DNA of 64,000 nt from Mytilus edulis. Its lineage: Eukaryota > Mollusca > Bivalvia > Mytilida > Mytilidae. A model generated the notes under the pieces. The model did not search any database. It was not told the origin of the DNA and saw only the letters and a program-made list of their open reading frames with translations. The position numbers and the translations under genes were made by a program. Below, in pieces: positions 43,880 to 55,249 of this stretch (its first letter is position 1; every line of letters begins with the position of its first letter). The stretch lies in the NCBI RefSeq assembly GCF_963676685.1, contig NC_092348.1:25457386-25521385 (forward strand), given 5' to 3'.

Positions 43880-44680
43880 ATGAAATAGGTTGAAAAGAGG
43901 GACGAAAGATACCAAAGGGACAGTCAAACTCATAAATCTAAAACAAACTGACAACGCCATGGCTAAAAATGAAAAAGACAAACAGAAAAACAATAGTACA
44001 CATGACACAACATAGAAAACTAAAGAATAAACAACACGAACCCCACCAAAAACTAGGGGTGATCTCAGGTGCTCCGGAAGGGTAAGCAGATCCTGCTCCA
44101 CATGCGGCACCCGTCGTGTTGCTTATGTGATTACAAATCCGGTAAATAGTCTAATTCGGTAGGTCAAATTCATGAAAGGGAAGGGGATTGTAGTTACGAC
44201 GTGAGGAACATATCCGATATCATTTGTGAAATGGTTATTCCATAACGGTCAACCAACTCGTGATGGCGTCCGTAAAATTTACGAAGGGATGATTTCAACT
44301 TCACCATTTGGAACTCTTGATTTAATAGCTTCCTTGTGAGCAGTAACCCTCTATCAAGAAAATCATGATAGGAAATGCAAGCACGGGAATATCGTATCAA
44401 TTGAGAGATATATACCCCGTATGCAGGTGCTGCTGGAATGTTGCTACTTAGAAATGGAAAGTTCACAATTGGAAAGCTGAAATCATCTCTTTTGTCGTAA
44501 AGTTTTGTCTTCAACCGACCCTCATTGTCAATTTCTAGATGTAAGTCAAGATATGAAGCTGACTTAACGAGTCGATTGACGTTAATATAGGTCGGATAAA
44601 TGTGATAGAATAGTAGGTAACTCATCTGAACTTTGAGGCAGTGCCGATGGCACCTTGTCTCGTGTCTCTTCAATGCCACG
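43880..44680 (-). pseudogene. Penelope-like reverse transcriptase 3' fragment with family B tail
   Basis: The minus strand is open from 44679 to 44194. It reads SASYLDLHLEIDNEGRLKT, KLYDKRDDFSFPIVNFPF, AYGVYISQLIRYSRACISYH, RKLLNQEFQMVKLKSSLRKF and HHELVDRYGI, the C-terminal half of a reverse transcriptase. The catalytic YxDD part is absent. The first 20 or so codons of the open frame belong to the neighbouring gypsy relic, so the junction lies near 44630. Below 44194 come the 3' non-coding part (AGGTGCTCCGGAAGGGTAAG) and the family B sequence to 43880. Copies at 6841-7600 and 25137-25549 are the same family. The Penelope label is inferred. Confidence 0.65.
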
Positions 44681-47560
44681 TTTTACGTCACTGATCGCGT
44701 TTGCATCTGCCGTACCCACTACATCGTCAAATTATTCTATGTAGTCAATAGGTGTACCTTTCTTCAGGCGGATTAGACGATTGTCATCATTTAAAATGGT
44801 TAAGGGGCAACTATTTCCTTTTCCAACTACGTGCGTAACCAATTTGCAACATTTCAGCGAGCATGGTCCTAAAATGCACTCCTGGTCAGCACTTTTATTA
44901 GTCTTAATGGTAACAGTCATGTTTGAATTTGGTGGAACTGTGATGGTTCGTTTTATGCAAACTAGCTGAGTTAAAATCTCGTTTCCACTATTAACAAATG
45001 ACGCATTTATCTCTTTATTGTTAATGGTAATTGTGGGACTACTCAGGTTTATCACTGCGATCAGTGTGTCCAAAATAACTAGCCTAAGTATAACATCGTC
45101 TGTTAATGGCTCTTTGCACACATCCCATGGTATGTTTACTCTATTAATGTCGAGAGTCGTTCCTTATAATCTTCTCAATAACAAGCTGTTAACCTCAGCA
45201 CGTAGCGTTACGTTCTCCAAATCTCAATTTTTTACCGGAATTAATTTCTCATTTACTAATGTTATCATTGCAGCAGTGTCCACAATCATGCTCACATTCT
45301 GGTCATGTGTAGTACCTCGTACTACTAAGCTCTTTCAAATGGTTCGTCTGATGACAATATTGGACGAGGCAGTGAGCCTCTGTTCGATTGTGTGATAAGA
45401 TGATGTTTCATTGCCAATAAACTTTGGAATCTGAGTTGTCCTACTGGCCCGACCCTTTGCTCCATTGTTGAGGTTACACTTTGATTTGCTCCGTATCCTG
45501 GTGAAGGTGACCGTTGTCTGAAATATTCGGGATTTCTGGAGTTTGTCCGTGGAGATGCTAACCGTTGTCTTTAGGGACTATATGATCTCTAGCTTAGTTG
45601 GGGTGTTACTGATCGATAGGCATTAAGCTTGGATGTACTTCTATCTGCCGATTTACCGCGATTGTATTGCTCAATAGATCTTCCACGTTTATATTGATCA
45701 GGTGATCTTCCATTGAACTGGTGATCTTCCATGATTTTTTTATCAGAAGAACCGAGATTATATTGATCGGCCAATCCAAAATTATGCTGATTAGTTGAAA
45801 GCATAACATCAGCTAGTTTTGTGACAAGTTGTGTGAGATTATGCAACTCATAATCCAAAGGACTGCTTATATTTTCTTTAACGGTGGTCGATGGTCATAA
45901 TTGGCATTTTTTATCCATATATCGCCATCTGGTTTGCTTTTGAGGTTTTCACGTGTTTTAACGCCTTGTTGAATGTTTCTAGGTTCCTCTCTATTACATG
46001 CCTTGAAGATTCTTTGACTTTACATCCTCGGCGGAATGTTTTGGTTGCAATCTGGTTTGATCGTCTTCCTTGCTGAAGCGTTGCTCCAAATGAATGCTTT
46101 TCAAGGCCTTGGAATCATCATCTGTGTTTACCATGCGAGCGTACTCAAAGCCAACATCGGCCTGGCAATCTGGGGCCTACACACATTTTTCCTGATTTCC
46201 CATGGTCATCTACCGGCAATTCGTTCAAATTGGTAAATGAGCGCCTCCCAAGAGATGGATCCTCTTCAATTGAGTTTTTAAATTTGTGGCAGCTGTGGGC
46301 TTCGGCTCCGGTCCCTTGCTCAAAGATTTTCTTGCCACATGGTATATTCTCTCTCCAGTGAAGAGTCTGAAGAAGAGGTGTTGTCACACTCTTTTTCTTT
46401 CCTCTGCCCTTTCCTGGATCGGTCAATGGAGCCAACTTGATGTTATGGGAAGCATATTAGAGCTCCAGAAGCGGAAGAGGTTGTCATAATAGGAGTGATA
46501 AATGTGGGATTTGCCATTGACTCGACGGGGATGATACCGTAAGTAGGCACTGCATTCAACATTGGAGAAACTTGATAGAATTCATTTGCAGCTAATTGTT
46601 TCTGTAATGGTGTGCTGATCTAAACCAAATATTATTGACTCATAGTAGATGGTTAGTGTGCGTAAGAAGACACATAAGCCTTTTGCTGGTATCCTTGATT
46701 AGTACTAGAGGTTTATAGTATGTTCTTAAATGGAGATTGTTGTTGAATAATTTGAACTGTCTCATGCAGGGCCAAGGGCCCTGGCATAGGACTTTTGACT
46801 TAAGGCGAAGACACCTTCAACAGAGTTGGCACGGTTTATGGTTTATGCGAACTACAATTGTGGAAAGACCCACGGCATGGATTTTGATGTGTACTTTTGG
46901 TAAACTTGCGTTGTACTGGCTAAGGTCAAATTTTGGCTTAGATGATGTGTCCATTGCAGTAAATATTAACTTCTTTATTTCGATTGTCCACTGATTTATT
47001 CACAACAAATGCCAGTTGTTGGAAGGTACCCTGGTGTTCAAATGCACTTTGAAATAGAACTGTGTCTCCTTCCTCAGTTGTTGTCAGCTTGTACACTCGT
47101 CTCACCACAACATTGGATATCTTATTGGTCTGACAATCAATCCCGCCAAGCAATTATTACTAGCCTTGTGGTCTATCCTGTCTTCAGACTGCTGAAGTTG
47201 CTGAGATATTGCTTTCACTTGTTTGTTATTGATATTCATTGCCTCTTTCTGTTCAGCTTGAAACGTAATGAGACCAGCACATATTTTATATATTCGCGCT
47301 TCGCTCTGTTTTATATTGCGGTAAATATCAACTGTTCTTTTAGCATTTGATTTTCTATCTGTTAAATATTCTTGGTACAATTGTTTAATAGTCATTTCTG
47401 AGCTGTCCTCTGTTAAAGCGTCTTCAGCTGTGGGTTTCTCAATATCACCAAGTGATTTAGTTTCTGCCATTTCAATGTTCTTGTCCTTGTTGTCCTCAAT
47501 TCCTGCCATTTCACTGATATGTGTGTAACTGATTCTCAATTCAGTTTAATGTCTCAAATT
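44640..47560 (-). pseudogene. Ty3/gypsy-type gag-protease relic
   Basis: Read on the minus strand from 47510 (MAGIEDNKDKNIEMAETKSL), a gag-like frame is followed by heavily broken gag sequence. In one frame it still gives GSISWEALIYQFERIAGR near 46260 and, at 45858-45589, a segment rich in DQY and RGRS words. A retropepsin-like active site reads MIVDTAAMITLV near 45270, with Ala where Gly is usual. The next frame (45121-44732) reads SNMTVTIKTNKSADQECILG and ends GTPIDYIE. Past this stop, VKRGIEETRHEALP leads into the junction with the reverse transcriptase fragment at about 44630. Polymerase and integrase parts are missing. No LTR was identified. Confidence 0.6.
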
Positions 47561-48770
47561 GCAAAATATTGCGACCAAGAGATAAGATAGGCACTGAATA
47601 ATATCTTAAGGCAGATAAATCCCTAATTACAGCTTTTATGTGTGACCCAAGACAACAAATAGTGCAGCTTTTAATGAAAGCTACTACTGCAGCTTTTTAT
47701 GAAAGCTACTACTTTGTGTATGAAATGACAAGCAAGGCAAAATCAGAAAGGTCAGAACTGGGACAGATACCAAATGACACTATACATCAATAAAATGCTT
47801 ATATTCAGGTCAATTCTCAGTAATGAATATTTGCTTATTTTTCAAGGCGGCCATTTTGAAAATAGCCGCCATTTTGTATTTCAAAAATAGAACAAAACAA
47901 AATCTTGCTAAGTACACCAAGTCATTCAAATATGTTGATTTTTGTGCACCCAGCACCAAATCCACTGTGGTTTGTGCAATACTGGAAAATATTTTAGAAC
48001 GTACGGCAGCCATCTTGAAATAGGCCGCCATATTGAATTTTGAGGATGGGTCCATAGCTAATATTGCTCAATACACAAAAATGTACCATCATGCGAAAAT
48101 TGGTGCTTTCCTCATTATTTGAGCATTTTTTTCACCGATCGGCCGGACCATTAATTATACACTTTGAATTTTGATAGTTGACTCGATGTAAATATTATAT
48201 CTGCTCATATTATAAACTTTGTAATTATTTTAGATGAAACATCAGCGTTACTGATGCTGTTTTATGTATAATGTAAATAATTTCTTCCTTGTTCATCTGT
48301 TCATTTATTAGAAATTATTTCATTCAAATTTGCTTGAAATGGCACAACATGCACAACTACGCGCAGCTTCCCCCAATTTTATTGGCGGTTGACGGTTCTA
48401 CGAAACTTTTATCTGAGGGCTAAAATTGTCGCAGCACCGTCGACTTGGCAGATTTCGCTGCGCTTAAAGAACATATTTGCAATTTACTGACTTATTTAAA
48501 TCGTATGATAGCATTAGCCTCTGATTTCCAGGGTTAATAGCTTATCTTGAACTTGACCCTTTTCATATATGGTCTGCCACCTCGAACATATTCGGCGATC
48601 ATCATACAACATTTTCAAAGAAACATATGCATTTCTATCACTGAATTTTACATTTTAGTTCATATCATATCAAAAATTGCATTTCATATAATAGTACATA
48701 TATCATATTTGTTAATAAATGCTGTGGCCATTTCCTGCCAACTCTAATTTGTTATTTTTTTAATGAGCAT
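47561..48770. other. Non-coding, possible element end
   Basis: The words GGCGGCCATTTTGAAAATAGCC (47846) and CAGCCATCTTGAAATAGGCCGCC (48008) form loosely inverted pairs. A less AT-rich patch with CGCAGCTTCCCCCAA and GCGGTTGACGG lies near 48360-48480. No gene is recognised. Confidence 0.35.
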
Positions 48771-49500
48771 CTAATGCGGGGTTCACACATTGCCGATTAT
48801 TGCTCCCGTTTGAGATCAGACAGCGATACGACACGAAAAGTGAAAAAGTCGGATTAGTATCCTCAATTATCTGGAATGTCCTATTATTGTCTGAACGCAG
48901 TCGTTTAAGTTCGTAACAGATTCCTACTGGTCGGGAAGGGTCCGAATAGTTCGGCAAACACCCCGACAGTTAGGTGCGTCCCGTTACATTCGGGGAAACT
49001 CAGCCGATTTTGTCTAGACGGATTACAATCGTGCCTATGTCGTGACAGATTCTGCTGTATCGGATCGAATTCCTAACAATGTTCTGTGTATTCGGGAAGG
49101 TGTCCTGTGGAACGGGAATGATCTTGAGAAGTCCCGACAATAACAGAATACAATACGACTGAGACCAGACAAAGCCGTTTGCAATGCGATAGAGCGGACC
49201 GTGATAGGATTACGTTCCGACAGTACCTGATCATCCCGATTATGCCGACAGTTTTCGAACGGATAACTTCCGTCAGCGTCGGTTCACTGTCTTGTCACTA
49301 TCTGATCTCTGTCGGATTACATTCGGTAGAATCGGGACGCAGTCGTGACAGACTCGGTCGAATTTTACCTGGCGCAAGATACAAATCGAATTTCCATCCA
49401 CTATTCACAGGATCTTGATCAGACTTTTGACAAATTTTATTCGGGAATGGTCCTGTCAAGGACGGCAGTAAAAATCGTGAATGTGTGACCCCAGCTTTAG
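48771..49500. mobile_element. GC-rich 730-bp element with imperfect inverted ends
   Basis: The left end CTAATGCGGGGTTCACACAT matches the complement of the right end, CTAAAGCTGGGGTCACACAT, and the similarity continues for about 20 more bases (CGATT, CCGT). The interior is clearly richer in G+C and CpG than the surrounding DNA, with repeated words such as TCGTGACAGA, CGGATTACA and ATTCGGG. There is no open frame above about 80 codons. It is probably a non-autonomous DNA transposon. The target duplication is unclear. Confidence 0.6.
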
Positions 49501-49929
49501 ATAATTATATTTTATAAAGCTTACAAGTTTAATATCTGACCATAACATCTTAATAGTTGAGGTCACAGTCTTAATGATTATATCAATAATACATTGTAGC
49601 AGTCTTTTATTTCTTTCGTTTTGCAACATCACCCTTTTATGCAAAGTTACTAATGTGTTTTATTCTTGATCATTTAAAACGTTTGCTTTGGGAACTGCAT
49701 GCAATTATGTTACCTTGTATTTTCTTTGTTGATGACGTTGCTGTATATAATATTCTCAAAAACTCAACAACCGATATCAAAATGCAAATCGACATGAATT
49801 CACGGGTGGCAGGTGAAGTGTTTGGAAATAGTTATGTGTAATGTAAGACATTCATTTAAAAAGTATTTCTTTATATTGCCTTGCTTGCCACATTGTCATA
49901 TTTCATTTACTGATTTTTATTATTATAGT
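49501..49929. other. Intergenic, no gene seen
   Basis: AT-rich sequence without supportable features. Confidence 0.5.
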
Positions 49930-50106
49930 ATTAATGAATGGGTGTTTTTATAATGGCCCTGTTATATGTCCAAGGTCAGTAATAATGGTCGAGGAAGTCT
50001 ATAATGGCCTGAGGCAACGCCGAGGGCTATTACAGACATCCGAGGCCATTATTACTGACCGAGGACATATAACAGGGCCATTATAAAAACACCCATTTCT
50101 TAATAC
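49930..50106. repeat. Long hairpin with arms of about 85 bases
   Basis: AATGGGTGTTTTTATAATGG through GGCCCTGTTATATGTCC, GGTCAGTAATAATGG and GAGG is inverted almost perfectly around a centre near 50017 (GAGGCAACGCCGAGG). The flanks AGTATTAATG and CTTAATAC are also loosely inverted. It could be a foldback-type miniature element. Its transcript would form a near-perfect long stem. Confidence 0.8.
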
Positions 50107-50428
50107 ATTTATTAACCAACTGAACAAAAGTGTATGTGTTGCTGCTAACTTGATGTACTGTCTTACTCTTTTAATGACAGTTAAGTTTGAACAAAGTAAT
50201 TTGTACTTTACCATTATAAAGCTTTAGATATACCAAATATCCAAGATATTAAGTTGAAAGAGATATGTGTTAAAAAACAGGATGAACAGTGATCCCCTTT
50301 ATATGGTTCTTTAATGTTGGTTGCTGGTTACTAAATCAAATAAATACTAAAAGGTATTATACTCTTTACAACTTAGTTTTATTAACTTTATTAAAAACCC
50401 TAACAGGGCTTAATACAGACAAACTGGG

Positions 50429-50570
50429 CATTAATACAGGCCATTATAGAAAAACAGGGCCATTACAGAAAAAACAGGGCCATTACAGAAAAACAGGGCC
50501 ATTACAGAAAAAACAGGGCCATTACAGAAAAACAGGGCCATTACAGAAAAAAACAGGGCCATTACAGAAA
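50429..50570. repeat. 19-21-bp minisatellite, ACAGGGCCATTAC unit
   Basis: Six good copies and one degenerate copy of AAAACAGGGCCATTACAGAA occur. Their spacing varies by one or two A residues. The core ACAGGGCCATTA also forms part of both arms of the hairpin at 49930-50106. Confidence 0.85.
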
Positions 50571-50743
50571 ATATGTAATTTTAATAAACAGTCACTTTTG
50601 GCAATAATGCACTTAGTTGATTAATAAATTTTAATAATGCGACGCAGAAGATACATTATTAACCAGACAGCAAAATGATATTTAGAAAACTCAGTCTCTT
50701 AGAACAGAAAATTGTCTTACAATATAAAACCCATAAAACGTTT

Positions 50744-51016
50744 TAAGGTGGTACCCAACACTTTCACTAAAATCAATTTGGCTCGTTTAATTTTCATAAA
50801 ATTTTGTGAAAGTATTTACTTTCACCCTTTAACAAAAATATAAAAAAATCAAAAATTTTGAACCAATCGTTTCGTCAGAAAAATTACACTGGTTATATAG
50901 CAGCTTGACAAACACTAGTTTTGATCATTGAGAAGCTTAATGTTCCCTTAACAACATAACGTAATTAAAACGTTTAACTGATTTTACAGAGTTATCCCCC
51001 TGTAGTGTTAGGTAGA
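50744..51016. repeat. Possible short inverted-ended repeat
   Basis: AAGGTGGTACCCAACACTTT at the left and AGTGTTAGGTAGAT at the right share the inverted core TACCYAACACT. I recall similar units from bivalve DNA. There is no other copy here. Confidence 0.35.
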
Positions 51017-52239
51017 TCTAGGGTTAAATAGAAAGTTTTTCAAGTTCTTTCACCAACACACAATATCCCGAGGAACGACAAAAAAAGCATAACTATCAAT
51101 ATAAACTCTGATATTTTTAATTAACATCCGTCTTTTGTTTGACATTCAGATTCCTTTCAATCGATTTGGTCCTTGGTTTGCCGTTGCATTGGCATACACT
51201 AACTATCTACTTTTATTTATACGTAAATGTTGAGCGTGAACTCGGAGCTGACTTCGGACAAACAAATACACATCGTCTCGGGAAAAATAAATAGACAATA
51301 TTATAAAACATTTAATGAACGAAAATCTCGTTTTCGTTGCAACATTGTGACAGCGTGCACAAAATTGACGGCAACTGTAAAATGCGCCTTTTAGATAGTT
51401 TTATACAACCGTGTTTAAAATATTTTTGAATAAGAATAGGAATAAGAATTTTTTTATGATAAAATGATGAATGCATGCCATTAAAATCCACATTATTAGT
51501 AAGGTAAATTAAAATTTAATCTATAAAGCACGAAACGGAATATAGAAAACAGCAAAAATACGGTGTAACTTGTAACATTAAATAAGCATAAATTAGAGTT
51601 TTTGACCTAAAACTTATACAAATTCAACAAATTTCCCTGCATTTTCGTATTACAGAATTGTTCGGATTCTGACTCGGACATCACACGAAATTCATCGCAA
51701 AAAAAATCAAAAACGATCATGGTAGATAAGTTTGGAATGGTCTTCGTTATGTGTAAGAAGTAGTAATTTGGAAGGATTAATAATCGAAATGAAAGAATCG
51801 ACAAGAACAATATGTAATTACAATCTTTTTATTTTCAAAAAAACTTGGTATTCCAAATGTGCATAACCAGAGGTTTGAAATAATCCTCAAAATATGAATG
51901 ATTCCATAGTCCAGACTGAACACCTGATTTTTTTTAATGTCCAGCTAGTATGTTACAATCTTAAGAAATGACGTTTTAACGCTATTATCTGAAAAGGGTC
52001 CACGACATAATCGCTAATCATTTCCATTTCACTGCTCTTAGCATATATCTATTTATATTTCCAGAATGTGCATTTGCTGCACATTTTTGTTCGAAAGAAA
52101 AAAGAAATATGTTGAACGTAAATATTTAAAGTTATGTGATAAACTAAGTGTCCAGTGTTTTTGTTACGCGCTTGTTTTCTGGAGGAAAATGCCGACGTCG
52201 TTAATGGTTTTAGTAATTTGAAGACGTTACGTTTGTGGA
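51017..52239. other. Intergenic, no gene seen
   Basis: No supportable coding region, RNA or repeat was found. Confidence 0.45.
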
Positions 52240-52475
52240 CTCAGCTTTGTGCACACCGTCTATGTTATTCATGTAAGCATAAAAATGCTAGGATCTGCTA
52301 TCACTTCCGTTGATCACTTCTTATTTTTACGGTGTGTTTTGTATACTGTTGTTCATCTTTTGGTTGTTTTTCATATTTTCCCTGGCGTTGTCAGTTTTTT
52401 CTCGATTTATGAGATTGTATGCCCCTATGATATATTTTCCGTCTTTCTTAATGTCATAAATATGTTGAAATGGAC
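52240..52475 (+). repeat. Dispersed repeat family B
   Basis: GTGTTTTGTATACTGTTGTTC, CTGGCGTTGTCAGTTTTTTC and CGATTTATGAGATTGTATGCC match the complement of 43900-44030 and the copies at 53645-53765 and 61815-61930. Confidence 0.7.
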
Positions 52476-52489
52476 CATATTTTGATTTT

Positions 52490-53440
52490 TTCCCCAACAA
52501 ACAGATGTCAAATACGTGGGTTTATGTTATGTGGAAGTTTTTTGACACCAGGTAATGCTATTTCTAGTGGTGTTATCACAGGGTGTGAGCTACATGTAGG
52601 TCCTTTGTATGGAATGGTGTTATTTGATTCAGTTGTAAACACTGATTGGAATTGTGTGTTGAGGATGCCTGCCTTTTGCTATGTTTCTGCCATGAACTGT
52701 ACTTATTTTTTCAGTGGAGCGACACCGGTGTTATATATGCGCAGTGATTTAATAAAGGAAAATAACTGTTTAGGTTTGGATTGATGGATTCACTGTTGGT
52801 TGGGTTCATTTATGGGTAGGTCCGGTATATTTTTTTCAATATAACCCCAGTATGCAGCCCTTTGTTCTTATTGTACTTTATTTGTCAGATGTCTGTACTT
52901 TTCAGCATACATGATGTTTTGTTTCATATTATAATATAATTTATTTTTTCTATTTAGCATTTTCCTGAGATTGTTATGAATGCAAGGTAGTCTGTTTTTG
53001 TATGTTATTAACTTGTGTTGGATGTTGTTTTCCACTTATTTTGTAAAAATTGTTTTCAATGTGTTCCACACATCATTTACATTTGTTTTGTCCTCTAGGT
53101 TTTGTAGATCAGTGTATGTTTTTTCTAGATCTGACTAGATGTTATACTAGTTGGCTTTGTTGTATTTTAATATTTTTTAGGTTTTTCTCTCACCCTGCGT
53201 AACCAGATTTCAAATTCTACATTGACAATGTCGTGGTCATTAAGGCCTATTGGTGGTAGTGTACTGACCTTGTTAATGTTGGATGGATTATTGACAAGTG
53301 CCAAATCTAAAATTCTTTCCTTTCGTATTTGATGTAAATTATGATCATGTAGTAGTTCTAAGAGTGAATTATGCTGTTCTTGATCTGGTTTCACTAGCTT
53401 ATGTTTTGTCCTTAAAAACATAGTTTAATTTCAAAATTCT
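52490..53440 (-). pseudogene. LINE relic, endonuclease end to start of RT
   Basis: Read on the minus strand, LLELLHDHNLHQI, then RILDLALVNNPSNINKVSTL and PPIGLNDHDIVNVEFEIWLR match the C-terminal part of a LINE AP-endonuclease (the GLNDHD block corresponds to the catalytic S/NDH motif). After stops, the linker to the RT (KPKQLFSFIKSLR, GVAPLKK) and LPHNINPR are visible down to about 52490, where it is cut off before the catalytic core. The family is Jockey/CR1-like by general pattern. It is inactive. Confidence 0.65.
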
Positions 53441-53644
53441 CTTCGTGAAAGTTTCAGGGTTAGAAAATGATATGACCGATGTTGTATGATTTTGGTGATG
53501 TCTTATGATTAGATATGATTCAATTACATAGTGTGTGTGATGCCCTATCTCTTTATTTGATATCAAAATTTCAGATATGAGTGACACGACGTATGTCATA
53601 TGAAGGGCAGAATCTGATAATCGTCAGCACCTCAGATCACCTCC

Positions 53645-53765
53645 ACTTTTTAATAGTGTTCATATTGCTGAGTTTTGTGGACTGCATATTTTTTTATTAA
53701 TTGGTTTTTTTTTTACCATGGATATGTTAGTTTCTCTTCGATTTATGCGTCCTTAATGTTATCTT
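53645..53765 (+). repeat. Dispersed repeat family B, degraded
   Basis: TTTTGTGGACTGCATATTT, TTACCATGGATATG and TCTCTTCGATTTATGCGTCC identify it. Confidence 0.55.
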
Positions 53766-54554
53766 CCATAACTATTTTACTTTCAAATTTTGCAAGTCAC
53801 TCCAAATCAAATTTTAGTCAAGGAGAAAGAATATTCACTTACACATGCAGTCAATGAATTCATGATGGCGGACATAGGCATCGTGAAATATTATTCAGTC
53901 GTTTTTTCTTCTAAATGTGTTATAACTAGTGATGAGCATGTATACATTTATAGGTGAAATCCATTTTATGAGAACACGCAGTGGTATATCATCTTAGTTT
54001 GTACATGTTAGTCGGGGGGGGGGGGGGGGGGTGGGGGGGGGGGGGGGGGGAATTATCCTATTTTCCAGTTCAACGATAATGGAAATCTGTTAAAGAGACA
54101 TAAATCTAACAGACATTTTTTGTCAATAGAGTTCATTGACTTTTTATCGTGATACGTGATATACTTGATGTTAACACTTGGAACTAATTAGTAAAAGAAT
54201 CTACAGGTTTAAGAATGAAAGGAAAGTATTTGTTTTACCTTTTGAGAATGTCTATGTGTACATTAGATGAACGTTTCAGGAAATGCGGATAGAATTTTAA
54301 AGTAAGGTTAAAATTTAATTTCCGTGATGTATAAATGTCATTAAGCAAGGACATCTTTTGTCTAGCATAAATTTATAAAGCTTATGTGTCTAGCATCCAT
54401 TGTTTCGTGACATACATGATTTAAATATTACACTGTATATTATAATGTAAATATTCAAATGTAAGTTATGTAATTGATCTAAATTAATGTTGAAATCACT
54501 CAGGCATAGTTTATTCTAAACTTATTTGTCTGGCCTAGCTGGCCTTGGTGATTC
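53766..54554. other. Intergenic, no gene; G-tract at 54013
   Basis: No gene. The notable feature is a G run of about 37 bases broken by one T at 54013-54050. The rest is AT-rich. Confidence 0.5.
54013..54050 (+). repeat. Homopolymer G tract
   Basis: Nineteen or so G, one T, then about eighteen G. Long poly-G is strand-asymmetric and can form G-quadruplex. Its exact length is likely to be error-prone in an assembly. Confidence 0.85.
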
Positions 54555-54853
54555 GTGATTGTATGTCTTATTTGCACGTGATTGTATGTCTTATCTGCAC
54601 GTGATGGCATGTCTTATCTGCACGTGATTGTATGACTTATCCGCACGTGAATGTATGTCTTATCTGTACGTGATTGTATGTCTTATATGCACGTGATTGT
54701 ATGTCTTATCTGCACGTGAATGTATGTCTTATCTGTACGTGATTGTATTTCTTATCTGCACGTGAATGTATGTCTTATTTGCACGTTAATGTATGTCTAA
54801 TATGCACGTGGATGTATGTCTTATATGCACGTGAATCTGTGTCATATCTGAAG
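54555..54853. repeat. 23-bp minisatellite carrying CACGTG
   Basis: Thirteen copies of GTGATTGTATGTCTTATCTGCAC are present with substitutions. Nine of the twelve unit junctions form the palindrome CACGTG. A short open frame through it is incidental. Confidence 0.9.
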
Positions 54854-55084
54854 AATTTTGATTTTGTTAAATTCAATTCTATATATCGATACTATTTTGT
54901 CACCACCTTTTGTTTTAATTCAAATAAAATATTTCCAGTAGATAGGATAACGATGAAGTAGAGTTAAAATCAAATGATAATAACATTTCTTTATTTACTG
55001 ACCATAAATTATTGTCTGAAGACGGGTACATATCTATGTTTGTCATTTTATTTGGCCGATCAGTCCTAATTAAAGAGGAAAATA

Positions 55085-55240
55085 ATATGAGCCAGGCATT
55101 ACCTGTTAATGTGGACGAAGTCTGTATGCATTATTTTGTTTAATTCAAACATGTTAATAGAAGAAACGGAAATACCGTAGCGTTTCCGATTTTGGTTCTG
55201 TTGTTAGGGATTTTAGTTGTGACGTTATTTTACTAAACTA
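55085..55240 (-). repeat. Inverted copy of the 9.5-9.66 kb repeat
   Basis: CAGGCATTACCTGTTAATG, GGACGAAGTCTGTA and GGAAATACCGTAGCGTTTCC are the complement of 9527-9660. It is cut off at the start of the LINE relic. Confidence 0.7.
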
Positions 55241-55249
55241 TACTGCACT

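Noticed and set aside
50289-50624. Open frame with TGPLQKKQGHYR repeats
   Set aside because: It is a translation of the ACAGGGCCATTAC minisatellite, with no support as a gene.
52470-52784. 104-codon plus-strand open frame
   Set aside because: The minus strand here encodes recognisable LINE linker sequence, so the plus-strand frame is a shadow.
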